From Cycas panzhihuaensis (taxonomy: Eukaryota; Cycadophyta), in assembly GCA_023213395.1 (NCBI GenBank), contig CM041465.1, forward strand, positions 29,953,741-30,017,740: a stretch of 64,000 nucleotides of DNA. Reading direction: 5' to 3'. Position numbers and translations under genes: made by a program. Positions 11,250 through 23,944 of this stretch are shown here, piece after piece. The first letter of the stretch is position 1; each line of letters begins with the position of its first letter. The notes beneath the pieces were generated by a model that did not search any database, had not been told where the DNA came from, and was given only the letters and a program-made list of their open reading frames with translations.

Positions 11250-12671
11250 AGCACCACTTTCACACACCCTCACCCAAATTTTAAGACTCTGAACAACAAT
11301 CCACACTCAACATAGCATGTATTTGCAAAATAATATCGCCTTAATAATTAGAGTTTTAGCCTACATGCTCTGCACACTTGAATACAAATCTCTTGTAGGC
11401 TCTGGAACAATTGGACTACACACAACACTCTTCAGGGAGCAAAAATCCCCTTTAAATATAATTTTCAACTGACAAATCATACAATTGGCTACATATAATA
11501 GCCTCTAGATGGTAAGTCTTGATAAAACACAAAAAACACCAAAACTTTTGCTCGAAACGGCAAATTTCAACTCAAAATGATCAAATGTCATATATGCAAT
11601 GGCTTCCCTCCATTTTATATTCCAAATTTGAAATTTTTTATAAAGGTATATTCCCTCAAAGGGGTGGTTGCTTTTTTCTGTTCCATGCACCTTTTTTTTC
11701 CTTGTGTGTTTAAATCACATGTTAAAAAATTATTGCAGTTAAATAAGTGATATATTAAGGTTGTTAAACCTTAGTATATATCACTTACCTCAAATCCACC
11801 AATAGCTACTCATAATCGAATTGACGCACCTCAACTATGATAGTCGCGTTTCCACGACATCCACAATCAACATACAATGTCTACCCAGTTCCAACAGCCA
11901 CAAAAACATTAACATGACCGTTCTAACATCATATGTGGGTTCAGTCAAAGCATCCTCATGCGTATATAGAATGAGCACAGTTCTCATATGATTGTCCAAA
12001 ACTTCATTTATGGACCAACAACTCTCATACATATCATTTGACCTCCATTTAACCTTCAGAAATGTCCTTGTTTAATAGAGTGCATCATTGCACTACCATC
12101 TATAAGTAGATAATGCCAAAGCATTGACCCAACCACGCTTATATAACATGCCAACACTATCTTCATTGTCCAGGCACAAGATTTGATACTCAATAATACC
12201 AAATGGTCCTTAAACAGAGCCCAATACTCTCAAAATAAAGCCCAACACAGCCCAACACTATCAAATCACCTGCAAATATGACCCAACAAACATATGGAAT
12301 GCCCAACAAGCCTTTGAAAGCTTCAATCACAAGCCCAACGCAATCCAGATAGTGTCCAATATTGATTTATAACCATAAATAGTGATAAAATCTTATTGAC
12401 AGGCGAATTCTACCAATCACCATTGCACATATGTGTCACTCTTTTAATTGTCGAAGAAGATTAAAGTCACCACAAACAGGGCTCTCACTAACATTACCAG
12501 GCAGCTTTCAACCTTATCATCTCCACCCAATTATAGCCTTAGCATGTACATCTATTTAACTCTAATACTGTGTGAAGAAACATGAAACTATAATCATGCA
12601 TTTCTAAACTACAAGATCTTGATCATACATAGAAAGCAAACCATCAAAGAGCAAAGTACATTGTACATAGG
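11250..12671. other. No gene seen; possible leader and 5' LTR remnant of Copia-2
   Basis: On the minus strand just upstream of the gag array, TTGTTCCAGAGCC (about 11405-11420) weakly resembles the initiator-Met primer site, so part of a degraded 5' LTR may lie at about 11420-11770. Nothing else in this 1.4 kb is supported: ORFs are short, of unremarkable composition, and match no family I recognise. Confidence 0.3.
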
Positions 12672-13318
12672 TGATGGGGTAGTGATCTCTCCAGCAATAC
12701 AAGCATGCAAGTAGGATAATATATCTCAAAGAAAACAAAGCTAAAAAACCCTTCACAAGAACACTTCTTTTTCAAATTTCTAGTTTTCCATTCCAAAACT
12801 CCAAAAGCTACAAAATTGAGTGTTTTTACAATGTACAAGTATACAAATTCATGTCTTTTAGCCATGCAAAGATCCTACCTATCATCTCCTAAAATTAAGA
12901 AACTAACTTGAAGTAAAAAAAGCCCTGAAATCTAAAACTTTCTATTTTTAGTAAATTTTTGAAAATATTTCAAATCACAAAAAATTTGACCCATGAATAG
13001 GTAAATATGTCATGGACCCCATGGTAACATTAGTAACCTAAAACTAGCCTCCTAACTAAGAAATGTAATGCCTATAAGGTGTTACAAAAGTGTGAGATAA
13101 TTTTGAAATGCCATTTTGGACCCCCTAGATGATCTTTTCTGAGCTTGAAAATTGCATGAAAACGGTCATAATTGGCATCATGGATTATGCCATAGCATGC
13201 ACTTTTCAAAGAGCTACGATTTGAAAGAAAAAGGGGTTCAAATAGACACTTGAATTAAAAGTTACAACCCCAACAAATTGACCCTTCAAATTTGGAACTT
13301 GCACATGCTCCCGCATCA
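12672..13318 (-). repeat. Gypsy-A 3' LTR
   Basis: On the minus strand it begins TGATGCGGG after the purine tract AGTAGGGGAGGA (13330-13319) and ends CCCATCA at 12672, so the ends carry a TGATG/CATCA inverted repeat. It matches 47008-47561. The intervening ORF on the minus strand (12644-12865) is not coding. Confidence 0.8.
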
Positions 13319-13339
13319 TCCTCCCCTACTTGAAAAGAA

Positions 13340-14640
13340 CTCAGCTCCTACAAGAAGCCATGTTGGAACTCTTGCCACTTGTCCATGTTGAGTTTCTTTA
13401 ATTCATTTTCAGAAATCCAAGTATTATCCTCCTATTATAGCCCCTTCCATTGAACCAAATACTTGTCATGTTTGCCTTGCCTTGTGTAAACTCTTTTCTT
13501 GTCCAACACCTACTCAATTTCTTCCCTCTTCTTCCTAAATATTTGTTGTTCCCAATTCACCTCCTCTACTTCATCTTCTACCTCATCTTCTCCTTCATGA
13601 AAAGAATATAAGTCAACATTAAAAATAAGTGAAATGTCAAGGTCATTGGGAAGATTTACCTCATAAGCATTGTGATTAATTTTCCTCATAATCCTACAAG
13701 GACTTATTTTATATTTTATTTCGTTCTATGTACCTTGAGGAAATCTGTCCTTCCTCAAGTATGCCATCACCAAATCCCCCTCTGCAAATACCTTGTTTCT
13801 TCTTCTTAGATCTATTGCTACATTGTATTTATCATTATTGTACTGCAACTTCCTCCTCATCTCATCATGCACTTGTTGTATGTGCTCTGTAAAGGCTTCT
13901 GCATCATCATTGATCCTATCTTCAACGGGCAATCGGGCCAAATCCAATACTCCCTTTGGATTCCTACCATATACAATCTGGAATGAGGACTTGCTAGTAG
14001 AACTGTTCATAGAAATGTAAGAGGCAAATGCAACCTATACTGGTGCCAAATCTTGCTGCTTTGGCTTCTCTCCAACAATACACCTTAATATGTTTCCCAA
14101 ACTCCTATTCACTACTTCTATTTGCCCATCAGGTTGTGGTTGGTATGCACTAATGAATTGTGGTTTGATCCCCAACTTCTTCTATAAGGTTTTCCAGAAG
14201 TGACTCAAAACTTTAGTATCCCTGTCCAAAGTGATGGTCTTTGACACCCCATGCAACCTAACAACCTCCTTGAAAAATAGATCTGCTATTCTAGTTGCAT
14301 TGCTAGCTTTTCTGCATGCAAGAAAATGAACCATTTTTTAAAACCTGTCAATAACAAAAAAAAAAATAGAATTATTACCTTGTTGGGTGTTAAACAACCC
14401 CAACACAAAATCCATGTTCAAGTCAGTCCATGGCTTCTCTAAAATTGATAATGGCATTTATAGTCTAGTGTTCTGTACATGCCCTTCAACTACCTAATAA
14501 ATCCTATACCTGACCACATATTTGGCAACATCCCATTTCATCTCTGGCTAGAAATATTTTTCCTCCACCATGGCTAGGGTTTTGTTTCAGCCAAAGTGCC
14601 CTCCAAGTTGCCACCATGCATTTCTCTTATGATGTTGTCT
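13340..14640 (-). pseudogene. Gypsy-A integrase and chromodomain
   Basis: Read on the minus strand, the integrase core shows the first Asp (MDFVLGLFNTQQG, near 14415), the second Asp (ITLDRDTKV, near 14230) and the Glu (DGQIEVVNRSLG, near 14120), so the DDE triad is still legible. The C-terminal part is open at 14010-13726 (FQIVYGRNPKGVLDLARLPV, later EGDLVMAYLRKDRFP). A chromodomain follows near 13560-13380 with YLVQWKGL and EDNTWISENEL, two stops lying between them. Chromodomains of this class steer insertion towards marked chromatin. Frameshifts make the gene inactive. Confidence 0.8.
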
Positions 14641-14676
14641 CTCATGGACCTAACTGGAATGCATAGTTGCTTTCCT

Positions 14677-15229
14677 TTAAAACAAATACCCATCCCACAT
14701 AAAATACACAGCATACTCAAGTCCACTCCCATTGGCTAAAGGATTCTTACAGTATTCCACAACCCTGTTATAATTGGAATCAGGACCATACAAATCTCTT
14801 AAAGCATCAAACCCAACCACTTCACTTACCATAGTGGTTATTAGCACTGCCCTTCTACTCAAGGCATCAACAACCCATTTTGTTTCCTTAATTTGTGCTT
14901 TAAGACAAAAGTAAATCCCTACAAATATGATACCCATTTTAGAGAACGGGATTCAAATTTTTGTGTATTTACATACCCTGATGCCTAGTGCCGCCAATTT
15001 CTAGATGTCTGCCCAATAGTATAAAACTCTACATCATAGGTAGAATATTTCTTTCTCACCTCATTCAACTTTTCGGTATAAAATGTTATTGGTCTTCCTT
15101 TCTGACTCAACACGACCCCAATAGCTACATGAGAAGCATCACAATCAACCTCAAACACCTTTTTAAAATCTGGTAGTGCCAACACAAGTGCCTCTATCAC
15201 CTTTTGCTTTATTAGCCTGAAGCTCTGCT
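14677..15229 (-). pseudogene. Gypsy-A RNase H (C-terminal part)
   Basis: The open block 15329-14985 contains VFEVDCDASHVAIGVVLSQ, the RNase H opening with its catalytic Asp, and ITFYTEKLNEVRKKYSTYD. The block 14937-14677 has VVDALSRRAVL, the conserved end of gypsy RNase H. The gene is cut at 15229 by Gypsy-B and resumes beyond 38048. Confidence 0.8.
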
Positions 15230-15692
15230 TGAAGCGACCCTTGAGAGTCTGGCCGACCTCTATGCATTGTTGTGACCAACTTCTAATGGTTATTTTGGGT
15301 GCACCTCTCCCTATCCTGGCCAACTTCATTATGTCCTAGTTTGAGTGCCTATAAATAGGGACTTTTGAGGTCATTCTCCATCATCATTTTATGAAGTGTT
15401 CCTTCTTATTTTCGGCCTTTAGGCAGCTACAGATTTTCGGCCTTAGGACTGCATTTCTAAGGAGGCCCCCCGCCTCAAAGGGCTTGGTGTTTATTACAAG
15501 TTGTTGGTACTTATTGAACTTCTATTTGTACTTGTTGACATCATATTCAACATTTGTAATTGATTTATATTTGGAAATATACGTTTATTTTGGTACTTCT
15601 TATATATGAAATTTCTAGTTGTATTCTATTATCTATGAAATTTAGTTTTGTTTTGTCCTACATCTATCCCTTTGGGTGAAAGAACCGTTACA
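15230..15692 (+). repeat. Gypsy-B 5' LTR
   Basis: This 463-bp LTR runs from TGAAGCGACCC to CCGTTACA. A TATA box TATAAATA lies at 15350-15357 and is kept in the 3' copy at 27313-27320. It matches 27193-27433 plus 37820-38043. A degenerate primer site (GCAATATCAGAGC, 15694-15706) follows. Confidence 0.9.
15350..15357 (+). promoter_or_regulatory. TATA box of the Gypsy-B LTR
   Basis: TATAAATA sits about 120 bp into the LTR and is identical in the 3' LTR (27313-27320). The position fits the U3 promoter of an LTR; transcription start is inferred just downstream. Confidence 0.6.
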
Positions 15693-15839
15693 AGCAATAT
15701 CAGAGCTTCGTTCCAAAGCGGGATTTTAAGGAGATTTTTTTGACCAGGGGGAGTAAATTTTGACCTGCCCTCCCACCCTAGGAATTTTGGAAGGTTCCAA
15801 ATAGAATTAAGATCCAGAAAGATCAGATCGCCCAGCAAA

Positions 15840-16310
15840 ATGTTAAGATCCCAAGAATCAGAGGAACAAATGGCAGAGACCATGATAGCAGTCATGCAGG
15901 AACTCATACAACAAATCAAGAACCTTAATGTGAGGTTAGAAAAGCAAGAAATAACCCAACCTAAAATAGAAGAAAATAAGGATTTAGATCAAGACGCAAA
16001 CCAAGGGAACCAGGAAGGTAGGTTTAAAGAAAGATTTATTTTTCAGCGAAGGAACATAAGATCACAGTGAATCCCAAAAAACACGAAGATCGCACTGGAA
16101 AATTTTGATCCAGAAAAGACATGGAACATAAGAGCATGGTTACACCAAATGGAAACATACTTTGCAGTAAACCAGACGCCTGAGACAGATATGGTTCCCA
16201 TCGCTTCTTTGCATCTTTATGGACAAGCCTTGAATTGGTATTATTAGTGGAAAAAGATGCAAGGACCACAGCAACAAGAGTGGAGAAACTTCCGAGCAGC
16301 TATTATCAAT
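15840..16310 (+). pseudogene. Gypsy-B gag, 5' part
   Basis: The frame opens at ATG 15840 with a helical N-terminus (MAETMIAVMQELIQQIKNLN). After a stop near 16068 the gag core is readable (ALENFDPEKTWNIRAWLHQM, ASLHLYGQALNWYY), typical of chromovirus gag. It is cut at 16310 by Copia-3 and continues at 23945 in the same sense. Confidence 0.8.
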
Positions 16311-16855
16311 TGTTAAACCTTATGTTTACATGTTAAGACTATGTACTTTATTTGTCATATAATATTTGTACTTTTATACTTTAGGGGTGACTTATCACTT
16401 AAGTTATAAAGTGCACACCCACATTCTTTTCTAGTGACACAACATTGTCGCTAAAGGGTCAAATGGACCCCCATGCACTTTTGCTCACTTGAGAGCCCTA
16501 AAAGGACACATGTCCTACATGCAAGGCATGTACCTTGGATGTTTGACACTTGTCAAACATCCAATGCCTTAGGTCTCTCCCTTCACTCTATATAATGAGA
16601 CCTCTCCTCATTGTTCTCATATAGAGTTGGAGCTGTATTATTATCTTTGCCGGTTGCTAATCAAATTGTTATTCATTCGGAGGTTGGACCAATTCCAACC
16701 CCTCATCTTTGGTATCATTTTCTTGCTCCATGCTTTATCTTGCTTATGTTTCATCTTATAGTTTCATACTTGTCTAGCATTTTTTGCTTTCTAGAACTAG
16801 AGTGAACCTAGCTTCTAGATCTTGGGATTGTAAGGCCATTAGGCCATTTTTCACA
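16311..16855 (+). repeat. Copia-3 5' LTR
   Basis: It begins TGTTAAACC and ends TTTTTCACA. A TATA-like TATATAAT is at 16589-16596. The sequence matches 23400-23944. Confidence 0.95.
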
Positions 16856-16857
16856 TT

Positions 16858-16869
16858 TGGTATCAGAGC
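16858..16869 (+). other. Copia-3 primer binding site
   Basis: TGGTATCAGAGC is a perfect 12-base complement of the plant initiator-Met-tRNA 3' end, two bases after the LTR. Confidence 0.95.
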
Positions 16870-19223
16870 AAGAGGAGACTAGCTCCCTCTATTCTGATTT
16901 TGTTTTACTCAAGGGAGACTCAAGGTAGGCTCTATTACTCCTTGGTGACGACGTTCGCTCTCTGAAGGCGATCCAAGGCATGTTTTAGACCTATATGTGC
17001 AGATCAAGACTATTCTTAGAGCATTTTCTAAAATGCTAGAGCAAGGCTACTTTCAGATCTGAATATTTTTCAGACCTTCCTCAAGGGTTTTCAGCCAGTT
17101 TACTCACATTTTCTCATGTTTCTTTACTAAAAATTGTTTTATCAGCTGGTTATTCCTGTAGATCTGGATGCTGGAGTATTATGATGATTCCTCAATCTCA
17201 CTGACTGAGATTATTTGAAGTTTCAGACTTCATTCAGGCTCTGGATCAAGTTATGGGCATTCTCAGCCCTCAAACCCCACAAGGAGAACTAAATCTGCTC
17301 GTGTGGGTATTTTGGAGCCTCCCACTCCTCAGGGAAGACCTGCACACACTCTCAATAGGCCCCAGGAACATTCTGGAAGCATCACAAGAGAGTTCAAGCT
17401 GTTGTTTAGACTGTGGTCTCTCCCTCTAGTGGTGCACCCGTTCTTAACTTCAATCAACTCGTTCTTTTTACTCGGCTCTATCTCGTGAAACTTGAGGTAT
17501 GTCTTCCTCAATATTGGACAGCCCTGTGGCTAAAGTCTCGGCTCGATCAGTGGTCTCTACGCAGTGAACAAATCTCCTGAGCGTTCGCGGCCGTCGTCGT
17601 CGACTTTGGTCTTTCGATCCCTTCTCAAAATTCTTTTAAATTTTTTAAGTTTAAAACTTTGGTTTATGTTATTAGGCATATTCTTAAGAATATTCTTAAG
17701 TCAATAAACTTTTTATTCCAAATTTTTTTTTTTTGTAACTTATCTTTAAAGGACTAAAAATCACTTTTCTTAAAGATAAATCAATATTTTTTAAGTGACA
17801 TTTTGTCAAGTGATTTCATTAGCCTTAACGCTGTGATTTAGGGATCGATTTCAGCTTTCCAAGTGATCTACACTTGAAGTTAATGTCTTTTTTCTCCTTT
17901 TTAAGTCATCACTTTGTCCTTTTTTGATTTTTTGGCTTAATATTTCTTAAGAAAAAAACAAACTTTTTTTCATTTTTGAGGATTAAAATCTTTGATGTAA
18001 CAAGTGATTTCATTAAATCACTTTAGCTCAACAAGTCTCCTATCTTTAAAGTTTAAAATTGCTAGCTCAAATCCTCATTCAAGGCTCCCTGCGTGGTGAT
18101 CTTGTCATTCAAAATTGCAAAAAAGGGTGAAAATTCAGCCCTTGTTTATTTAGCTTTTTGCCTCATTTAACACTTAATTCATGTTGCATAAGTGTTAAAA
18201 AGGCCTTATTAAAGTGTTTTTAAAATAATTTTAAGTGTTGATACTTTGTCAAAAGTGATATTTATCACTGTTTCAACACTTTTTTTAAGGCACCTTGCAT
18301 GGTGACCTATTGCCTTTAGTCACAAAAAGGGCTCAAGAATACTTCTTACTTAATAAAATCACTTCATTTTTTGATCGTTGGGACTATTTTTAAAGTCCCA
18401 ACACTTGGTGCTTGGTGTCCTTATCTGGCAAGTGGTCTTCTTCTCTTCACTCTTGAGCATTAAAAGGAACCCACTTGTACTTTTCATCACAAGGTTTTGC
18501 TTTGCTTCTTTGAGTACTTAGCATTTTTTTCAAAGTACTTATTTTTTGCAAAACTCATTGTACTCGAGCATCTTTTTTATCTTTTTTTTTTTACTTGGAT
18601 TTGTATAGCACTCTCACTTCATTAAGTGCTCATTGTAAACAACACTTTAAGTGTTTATTTGATGTACTAGATAGCTTCTTTTGAAGCCTCTTTCATTGTA
18701 AGCATAATCAAGCACTTTCATAAGTACATCATCTGAGTAAAATAAATCTTAAGTTCACTTTAACCTTCTAAAAAGTGACTTTAAAAATCTTGTTGGAGAG
18801 GCCGGAAAAAGGTTCAAACCTTGCCTCTAAAACAACCTTAAGCTTGGTGCATTCCCTAGGAGACCAACCGACCGTACGGTCAGTGCACGACAATTAAGGT
18901 TGCTTGAGGGAAAGGAAGTTCAAAAAGGGTGTTATTGGGGCTGTGAATCCCAAGGAAAGCATGGTACGTCCATGCAGATCAACCCTACCTGCCTTGTCCT
19001 AGATTTAATTTGGCCAACTGTTGGATCTCCTCTATAGATCAGGATTGGACCAACTCCATAGCCTAGTCCTCCACCCCTCATCACTCCATTCAGTTGTTGG
19101 ATCTTTTAGTAAGATCAGAACTGTTGGTTTCGTTAAAAGGTGGAACTTAAGCAACGAAAGCTTTGAGTTTCTAAGTTATCTGCTAGCTTCAAGCCTTACA
19201 ACTGAAACATGGTTGCAATTAAC
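16870..19223 (+). other. Long untranslated leader of Copia-3
   Basis: This 2.35-kb stretch between primer site and gag has no sustained frame. It is T-rich with several runs of 8 or more T, and words such as AAGTG, CACTT and CTTAAG recur densely from about 17640 to 18800. Near 18860 a GACCGTACGGTC palindrome (18869-18880) lies within an otherwise plain tract. Small ORFs here have no family resemblance. Confidence 0.6.
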
Positions 19224-20018
19224 ATGCTTAATGCATGCACCATCAGATTAACAGGACAAGACAACTATCAAGAATAGAAAAGGATCACTCAAAATCTTTT
19301 GATAATGAATGAATTTTGAGGTTATGTTTCTGGAAGGATACCCCAACCTGTACATGTTATCAATGGTTATGTAACTGTTCAACCTGATGATGCTCTTGTT
19401 ACTGCTTGGGAATCCAAAGATGAAATCGCTTTGGCATTCCTACATATGATTGTTGATGTTCATGTAGATCAAAATATTGTGTGTGCAAAAACTTCTAAGG
19501 AAGCATGGGACATTTTGTCCTCTTTTTATGAAAGGCGAGATGAAACTCGCATATTGATGGTAAAAGCCAAGTTATATTCTGTAAAATTTGTTAAGCCTAT
19601 GTCGGCTTTCCTTTCCTCCATCAAGGAGGTATGTAATGAATTGAATACATTAGGTAGTCCTGCCATTAGAGATGAGCTTATAACATCAATTACCAAAGCT
19701 TTGCCTAAGGACTACAATGGCTTTATTTCTTCCACTACACAAGATGGTTCACTCAAACGAATGTCATTTAATGAACTTGAAAGCTTGTTGCTTCAAGAGG
19801 AGCAAATTTACACCAAGGATAATGAGGACGAACCATCTACATCAGGTGCATTCACGGCCAAATCAAAGGCCAAACAGAATCCCAAACCTGCACTTTCAAA
19901 GCAGTTTGGGAACATGAACATTGGTTCCTCAAAGACCAATGTTGTTTGTCATTATTGTGGCAAAGTTGGCCACATAGCACCTGATTGTGGGAAGAAGCAA
20001 GCAGATCTACGACAATAG
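19224..20018 (+). pseudogene. Copia-3 gag
   Basis: The frame from ATG 19224 gives RLTGQDNYQE, then a TAG and, 33 codons on, a TGA where tryptophan is normally found in this family. From 19431 it is open to 20018. The UBN2-type gag core (AWDILSSFYERRDETRILMV) and the zinc knuckle CHYCGKVGHIAPDC (near 19948-19990) are intact. The usual product forms the virus-like particle. Only the two early stops and a frameshift at the end separate it from a functional gag. Confidence 0.9.
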
Positions 20019-21360
20019 CGAAGCCCACGCCAACAAAGTCGAGACAACAAGAATACGATAAAGAATTCCAACAAAGATTCCAAAGAATAACAAGAAGAAG
20101 AAGAACCCCTCGACCAAATCGAGGTGCATATCAAGGAGGTCAAAGAGGAAGGGGGGGTTTTAGAGGTGGCAATCAACGCCATTTCAATCAATTTGCAGAT
20201 GAGGACAAACTGTTTTGTGCTTATCATTCATCCAAGGATGATCAAACTTGGATCATTGACTCTGGAGCTACTCAACACGACTGGGAGTGAAGAACTCCTT
20301 TACGACATCAAGGAAGGAAAAGGTCAATCAGTGACCTTCGGCAACAATCAATCTGTCAAGATTTCTGGCATAGGCACAATAGCTCCATTTCATTCTTCTT
20401 TTAATCCTTCCTCTTCATTTTCGAATGGCAATGCCTACTTTATACCTTCCATGGACAAGAGCTTGCTATCTGTTAGCAAATTGGACAAGCAACAGATGAG
20501 CATTTTGTTCAAAAATGGGAAATGTGTAATAAGTGACAAAGATGACCAAGTAGTAGGTGTTGGATATGAGGATCATGGCCTCTACAAATTGGATGCTAAT
20601 AACATAACACTTGATTCTGCCTACTCTGGTTCCATTGTCACTCAAACCTTGTCCAAGATGCAACTTTGGCATCAACGTCTAGGCCATTTGAGCTTAGACA
20701 ATCTCAGGCAGATGGTGAACAAAAACATGGTACATGGGCTTCCGAAGATATATGGCACAAAATGTCTTTGTGAAGCATGCAGAATGGGAACACAACATCG
20801 CTTGCCTTTCCCTAAAGGTAAAACTTGGCGTGCATCATATCCTTTACAGTTAGTACACTCAAATTTGTGCAGACCTATGTCCACCGCATCCTTTGGAGGA
20901 GCTTTGTACTACATCTCCTTCATTGACGACTTTTCCCATAAAGTCTGGGTTTACTTCATCAAGCACAAGTCTGAAGCATTTTTAAAGTTCAAAGAATTCA
21001 AGCTTGAAGTGGAGAACGAGTCTGGCCAATCCATCAAAACACTAAGGACAGACAATGGAGGTGAATTTACTTCAAATGAATTCACCCAATTCTGCAAGGA
21101 TAATGGCATTCAGAGACAGCTTACTATTCCTCACACTCCTCAACAAAATGGAGTCTTCGAAAGAATGAATAGAACTTTGGCTAACAAAGCCAAAGCAATG
21201 ATGCATGCAAAAGGACTCACTCGAGCCATCAAGGTAGGCATTTCACATAACTGCCTATGTGGCAAATCGAAGTCCAACAACAGCAATCACTGACATCACA
21301 CCAGAGGAGGCATGGTCGGGCGAAAAGGCAACTGTCAACCATTTGAGGACTTTTGGGTGC
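19985..21360 (+). pseudogene. Copia-3 protease and integrase
   Basis: An Arg/Gly-rich linker leads to the protease motif WIIDSGATQH near 20250. A frameshift then moves to the 20124-21293 frame. GAG-pre-integrase zinc ligands are present (LWHQRLGHLS, CLCEACRMG). In the integrase core the second Asp (RTDNGGEFTS) and Glu (NGVFERMNRT) are kept. The first catalytic Asp is Asn: AAT at 20872-20874 in VHSNLCRPM. A frameshift near 21220 ends the frame; integrase continues in another frame to FGCTAYMHIPD near 21385. The product would bind ends but not catalyse joining. Confidence 0.9.
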
Positions 21361-21534
21361 ACTGCTTATATGCACATCCCCGATTAATAAAGAACAAAAT
21401 TAGACAAGCATAGTCTAAAGTGCATCTTTGTAGGTTATGCCATTCATAGCAAAGCCTACAAGTTGTATGATCCCATTGGAAAGAAAATGCATCTCTCAAG
21501 AGATGTAATCTTTGCTTAAGACGATCATAAGGAG

Positions 21535-23396
21535 TTGCAAATAGCATCCATGCACCCCCCCATTGACAAAGACAAAAATATTGTTGAGGCTTTCCTTCCC
21601 TCTCAATCTTCAACTCCATGTACATCATCTGCACCTGCTGGACCGTCCACATCATCATATTTAGCTCCACTTGATCCTAGCACATCTTCTATTGATCAAC
21701 CACTTAGACTAGAAGATCTTGAGGTTCAAGTCACATTAATTAAAAAGTTACCAAAATGGTATACTCAAACAGTGCAGGACGGCCACATCATTAAAGGAAA
21801 ACGTCCATCAAAATACAAGCAGCAGACCAATTTTACACTTATCGCTAAAGTGCTATGTGTTGATGAGCCTTCCACCTTTGAGGAGGCTTCTAAAAATGAA
21901 AATTGAAAGGCTGCCATGGATGAAGAAATCCATTCTATTGAAAAGAATGGTACTTGGGATTTGGTTGAATTGCCTAAACACAAACAAGCAATCAGCTGCA
22001 AATGGGTCTACAAGACCAAATTCCATTCTGATGGTACACTTAAGTGCCAGAAGGGCCGCCTTCTGGCAAAAGGATTCAAACAAAAGGAAGGCATAGACTA
22101 CGAGGAGACTTTTGCACCAGTGGCTAACATGAATACCATCAGACTCATCTTGGCCTTAGCAGCTCAATGCAAATGGCCAGTCTTTCAGATGGACGTGAAG
22201 AGCGCCTTTCTCAATGGAGATCTTCAGGAGGAGGTATACTTGGAGCAACCTCCCGGTTACAAGGTACAAGGCAAGGAGCATTTAGTTTGTCGCCTAAAAA
22301 AGGCATTATATGGCTTGAAACAAGCTCCAAGAGCATGGTACTCAAAGATCGATGATTACTTCTTGAGACATAGGTTTCATCGATCTACTTCAGATCCTAA
22401 CTTCTACATCAAACATGAAAAAAACCATGCCATTCTCATTGTCTTGTATGTAGATGACTTAGTGATCACTGGCAATGACACTAAGATGATACAAATTCTC
22501 TAGGATGACTTGAAGAGGAGTTTTGAGATGACAGATCTTGGACTTCTCCATTATTTCTTAGGCTTTGAGGTATGGCAATGCCAAAGCTATATCTTCATCT
22601 CCCAACCAAAATATTCTTGGGACATTTTGCGGTTCAGATGCACGATCGCAAGCCCTACACACCCACGGAGAATGGAACAAAGCTTACTCTCAATGAGGAA
22701 GCTGAACCTATAGATCCCACTCTTTACCGGCAGTTGATTGGTAGCCTCATTTATCTCACCGACACTAGACCGGATATTTCATTTGCAGTTGGGATTTGTT
22801 GATGATACATGTCTTAACCCAATCAGAAACATTGGAATGCAGCTAAACGCATACTCAAATACATCAAAGGCACATTGCAGCATGGCCTTGAGTATGCACA
22901 TGATGAGAACTTCACTCTAGAATGGTTCTCAGATTCGACAAGCGGTTGCCAGGATAGCAAGAGATCAACCTCGGAATATTGTTTTTCCCTTGGTTCAGCA
23001 GTTGTTTCATGGAGTTGCAAGAAGCAACCTAATGTTACCTTGTCCTCCACCGAAGCAGAGTATAAAGCTGTAGTCAGCGCAGCTTGTGAAGCTATCTGGC
23101 TATGACGGATTCTTGGGGAACTTGGACTTGAGCAGGATCATCCCACCAGGATTTATTGCGACAATCGAAGTGTGCTCAAGCTGACCAAGAATCCTGGCTT
23201 TCATGCAAGGGCCAAACATATTGAGGTTCATCATCACTTCATCAGAGAGCATGTGCAAAGTGGTGAAATCAACCTTCAATATCGACCAATAGAACAGCAG
23301 ACAACAGATATCTTTACCAATCCACTTGGTAGAGAAAAATTTGTAAAATTTAGAGATGGTCTAGGGGTCCGACTTAACATTGTAAACAGTAAGGGG
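21535..23396 (+). pseudogene. Copia-3 reverse transcriptase and RNase H
   Basis: The linker at 21535-21904 is Ser/Thr/Pro-rich and stops once. RT runs from 21916: WVYKTKFHSDGTL, MDVKSAFLNGDLQEEVYL and the catalytic YVDD (22447-22458) are intact. A TAG at 22501 and a frameshift near 22600 break it. RNase H is readable at 22875-23405 (VTLSSTEAEYKAVV, IYCDNRSVLKL, KHIEVHHHFIREHV). The catalytic neighbourhood near FSDSTSGC differs from the usual SDADWAG. The polypurine run GTAAGGGGGGG (23389-23399) abuts the 3' LTR. Confidence 0.9.
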
Positions 23397-23399
23397 GGG

Positions 23400-23944
23400 T
23401 GTTAAACCTTATGTTTAGATGTTAAGACTGTGTACTTTATTTGTCATGTAATATTTGTATTTTTATACTTTAGGGGTGACTTATCACTTAAGTGATAAAG
23501 TGCACATCCACATTCTTTTCTAATGACACAACATTGTCCCTAAAGGGTCAAATGGACCCCCATGCACTTTTGCTCGCTTGAGAGCCCTAAAAGGACACAT
23601 GTCCTACATGCAAGGCATGTACCTTGGATGTTTGACACTTGTCAAACATCCAATGCCTTAGGTCTCTCCCTTCACTCTATATAATGAGACCTCTCCTCAT
23701 TGTTTTCATATAGAGTTGGAGCTGTATTGTTATGCTGCCAGTTTGCTAATCAAATTGTTATTCATTTGGAGGTTGGACCAATTCCAACCCCTCATCTTTG
23801 GTATCATTTTCTTGCTCCTTCTTTTCATGCTTTATCTTGCTTATGTTTCATCTTATAGTTTCATACTTGTCTAGCATTTTTTGCTTTCTAGAACTAGAGT
23901 GAACCTAGCTTCTAGATCTTGGGATTGTAAGGCCATTTTTCACA
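23400..23944 (+). repeat. Copia-3 3' LTR
   Basis: It is 545 bp, TGTTAAACC to TTTTTCACA, followed by the target duplication TCAAT. It matches the 5' LTR. Confidence 0.95.

Larger units (their letters stand above)
16311..23944 (+). mobile_element. Copia-3: nearly full-length Ty1/copia element inserted in Gypsy-B gag
   Basis: Two 545-bp LTRs, an initiator-Met primer site, gag, protease, integrase, RT, RNase H and a G-rich polypurine tract are all present in canonical copia order. The target duplication TCAAT is at 16306-16310 and 23945-23949. By eye there are about nine differences in the first 190 bp of the two LTRs, so the insertion is not very recent. Stops, frameshifts and a lost integrase Asp show that it is inactive. 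Confidence 0.95.

Noticed and set aside
11420-11770. Full 5' LTR of Copia-2
   Set aside because: Only a weak primer-site match supports it; LTR edges and a partner LTR are missing.
12560-12660. A gene in 12644-12865 (minus)
   Set aside because: It lies mostly in the Gypsy-A LTR and a similar shadow occurs at 46979-47197 in the other LTR.
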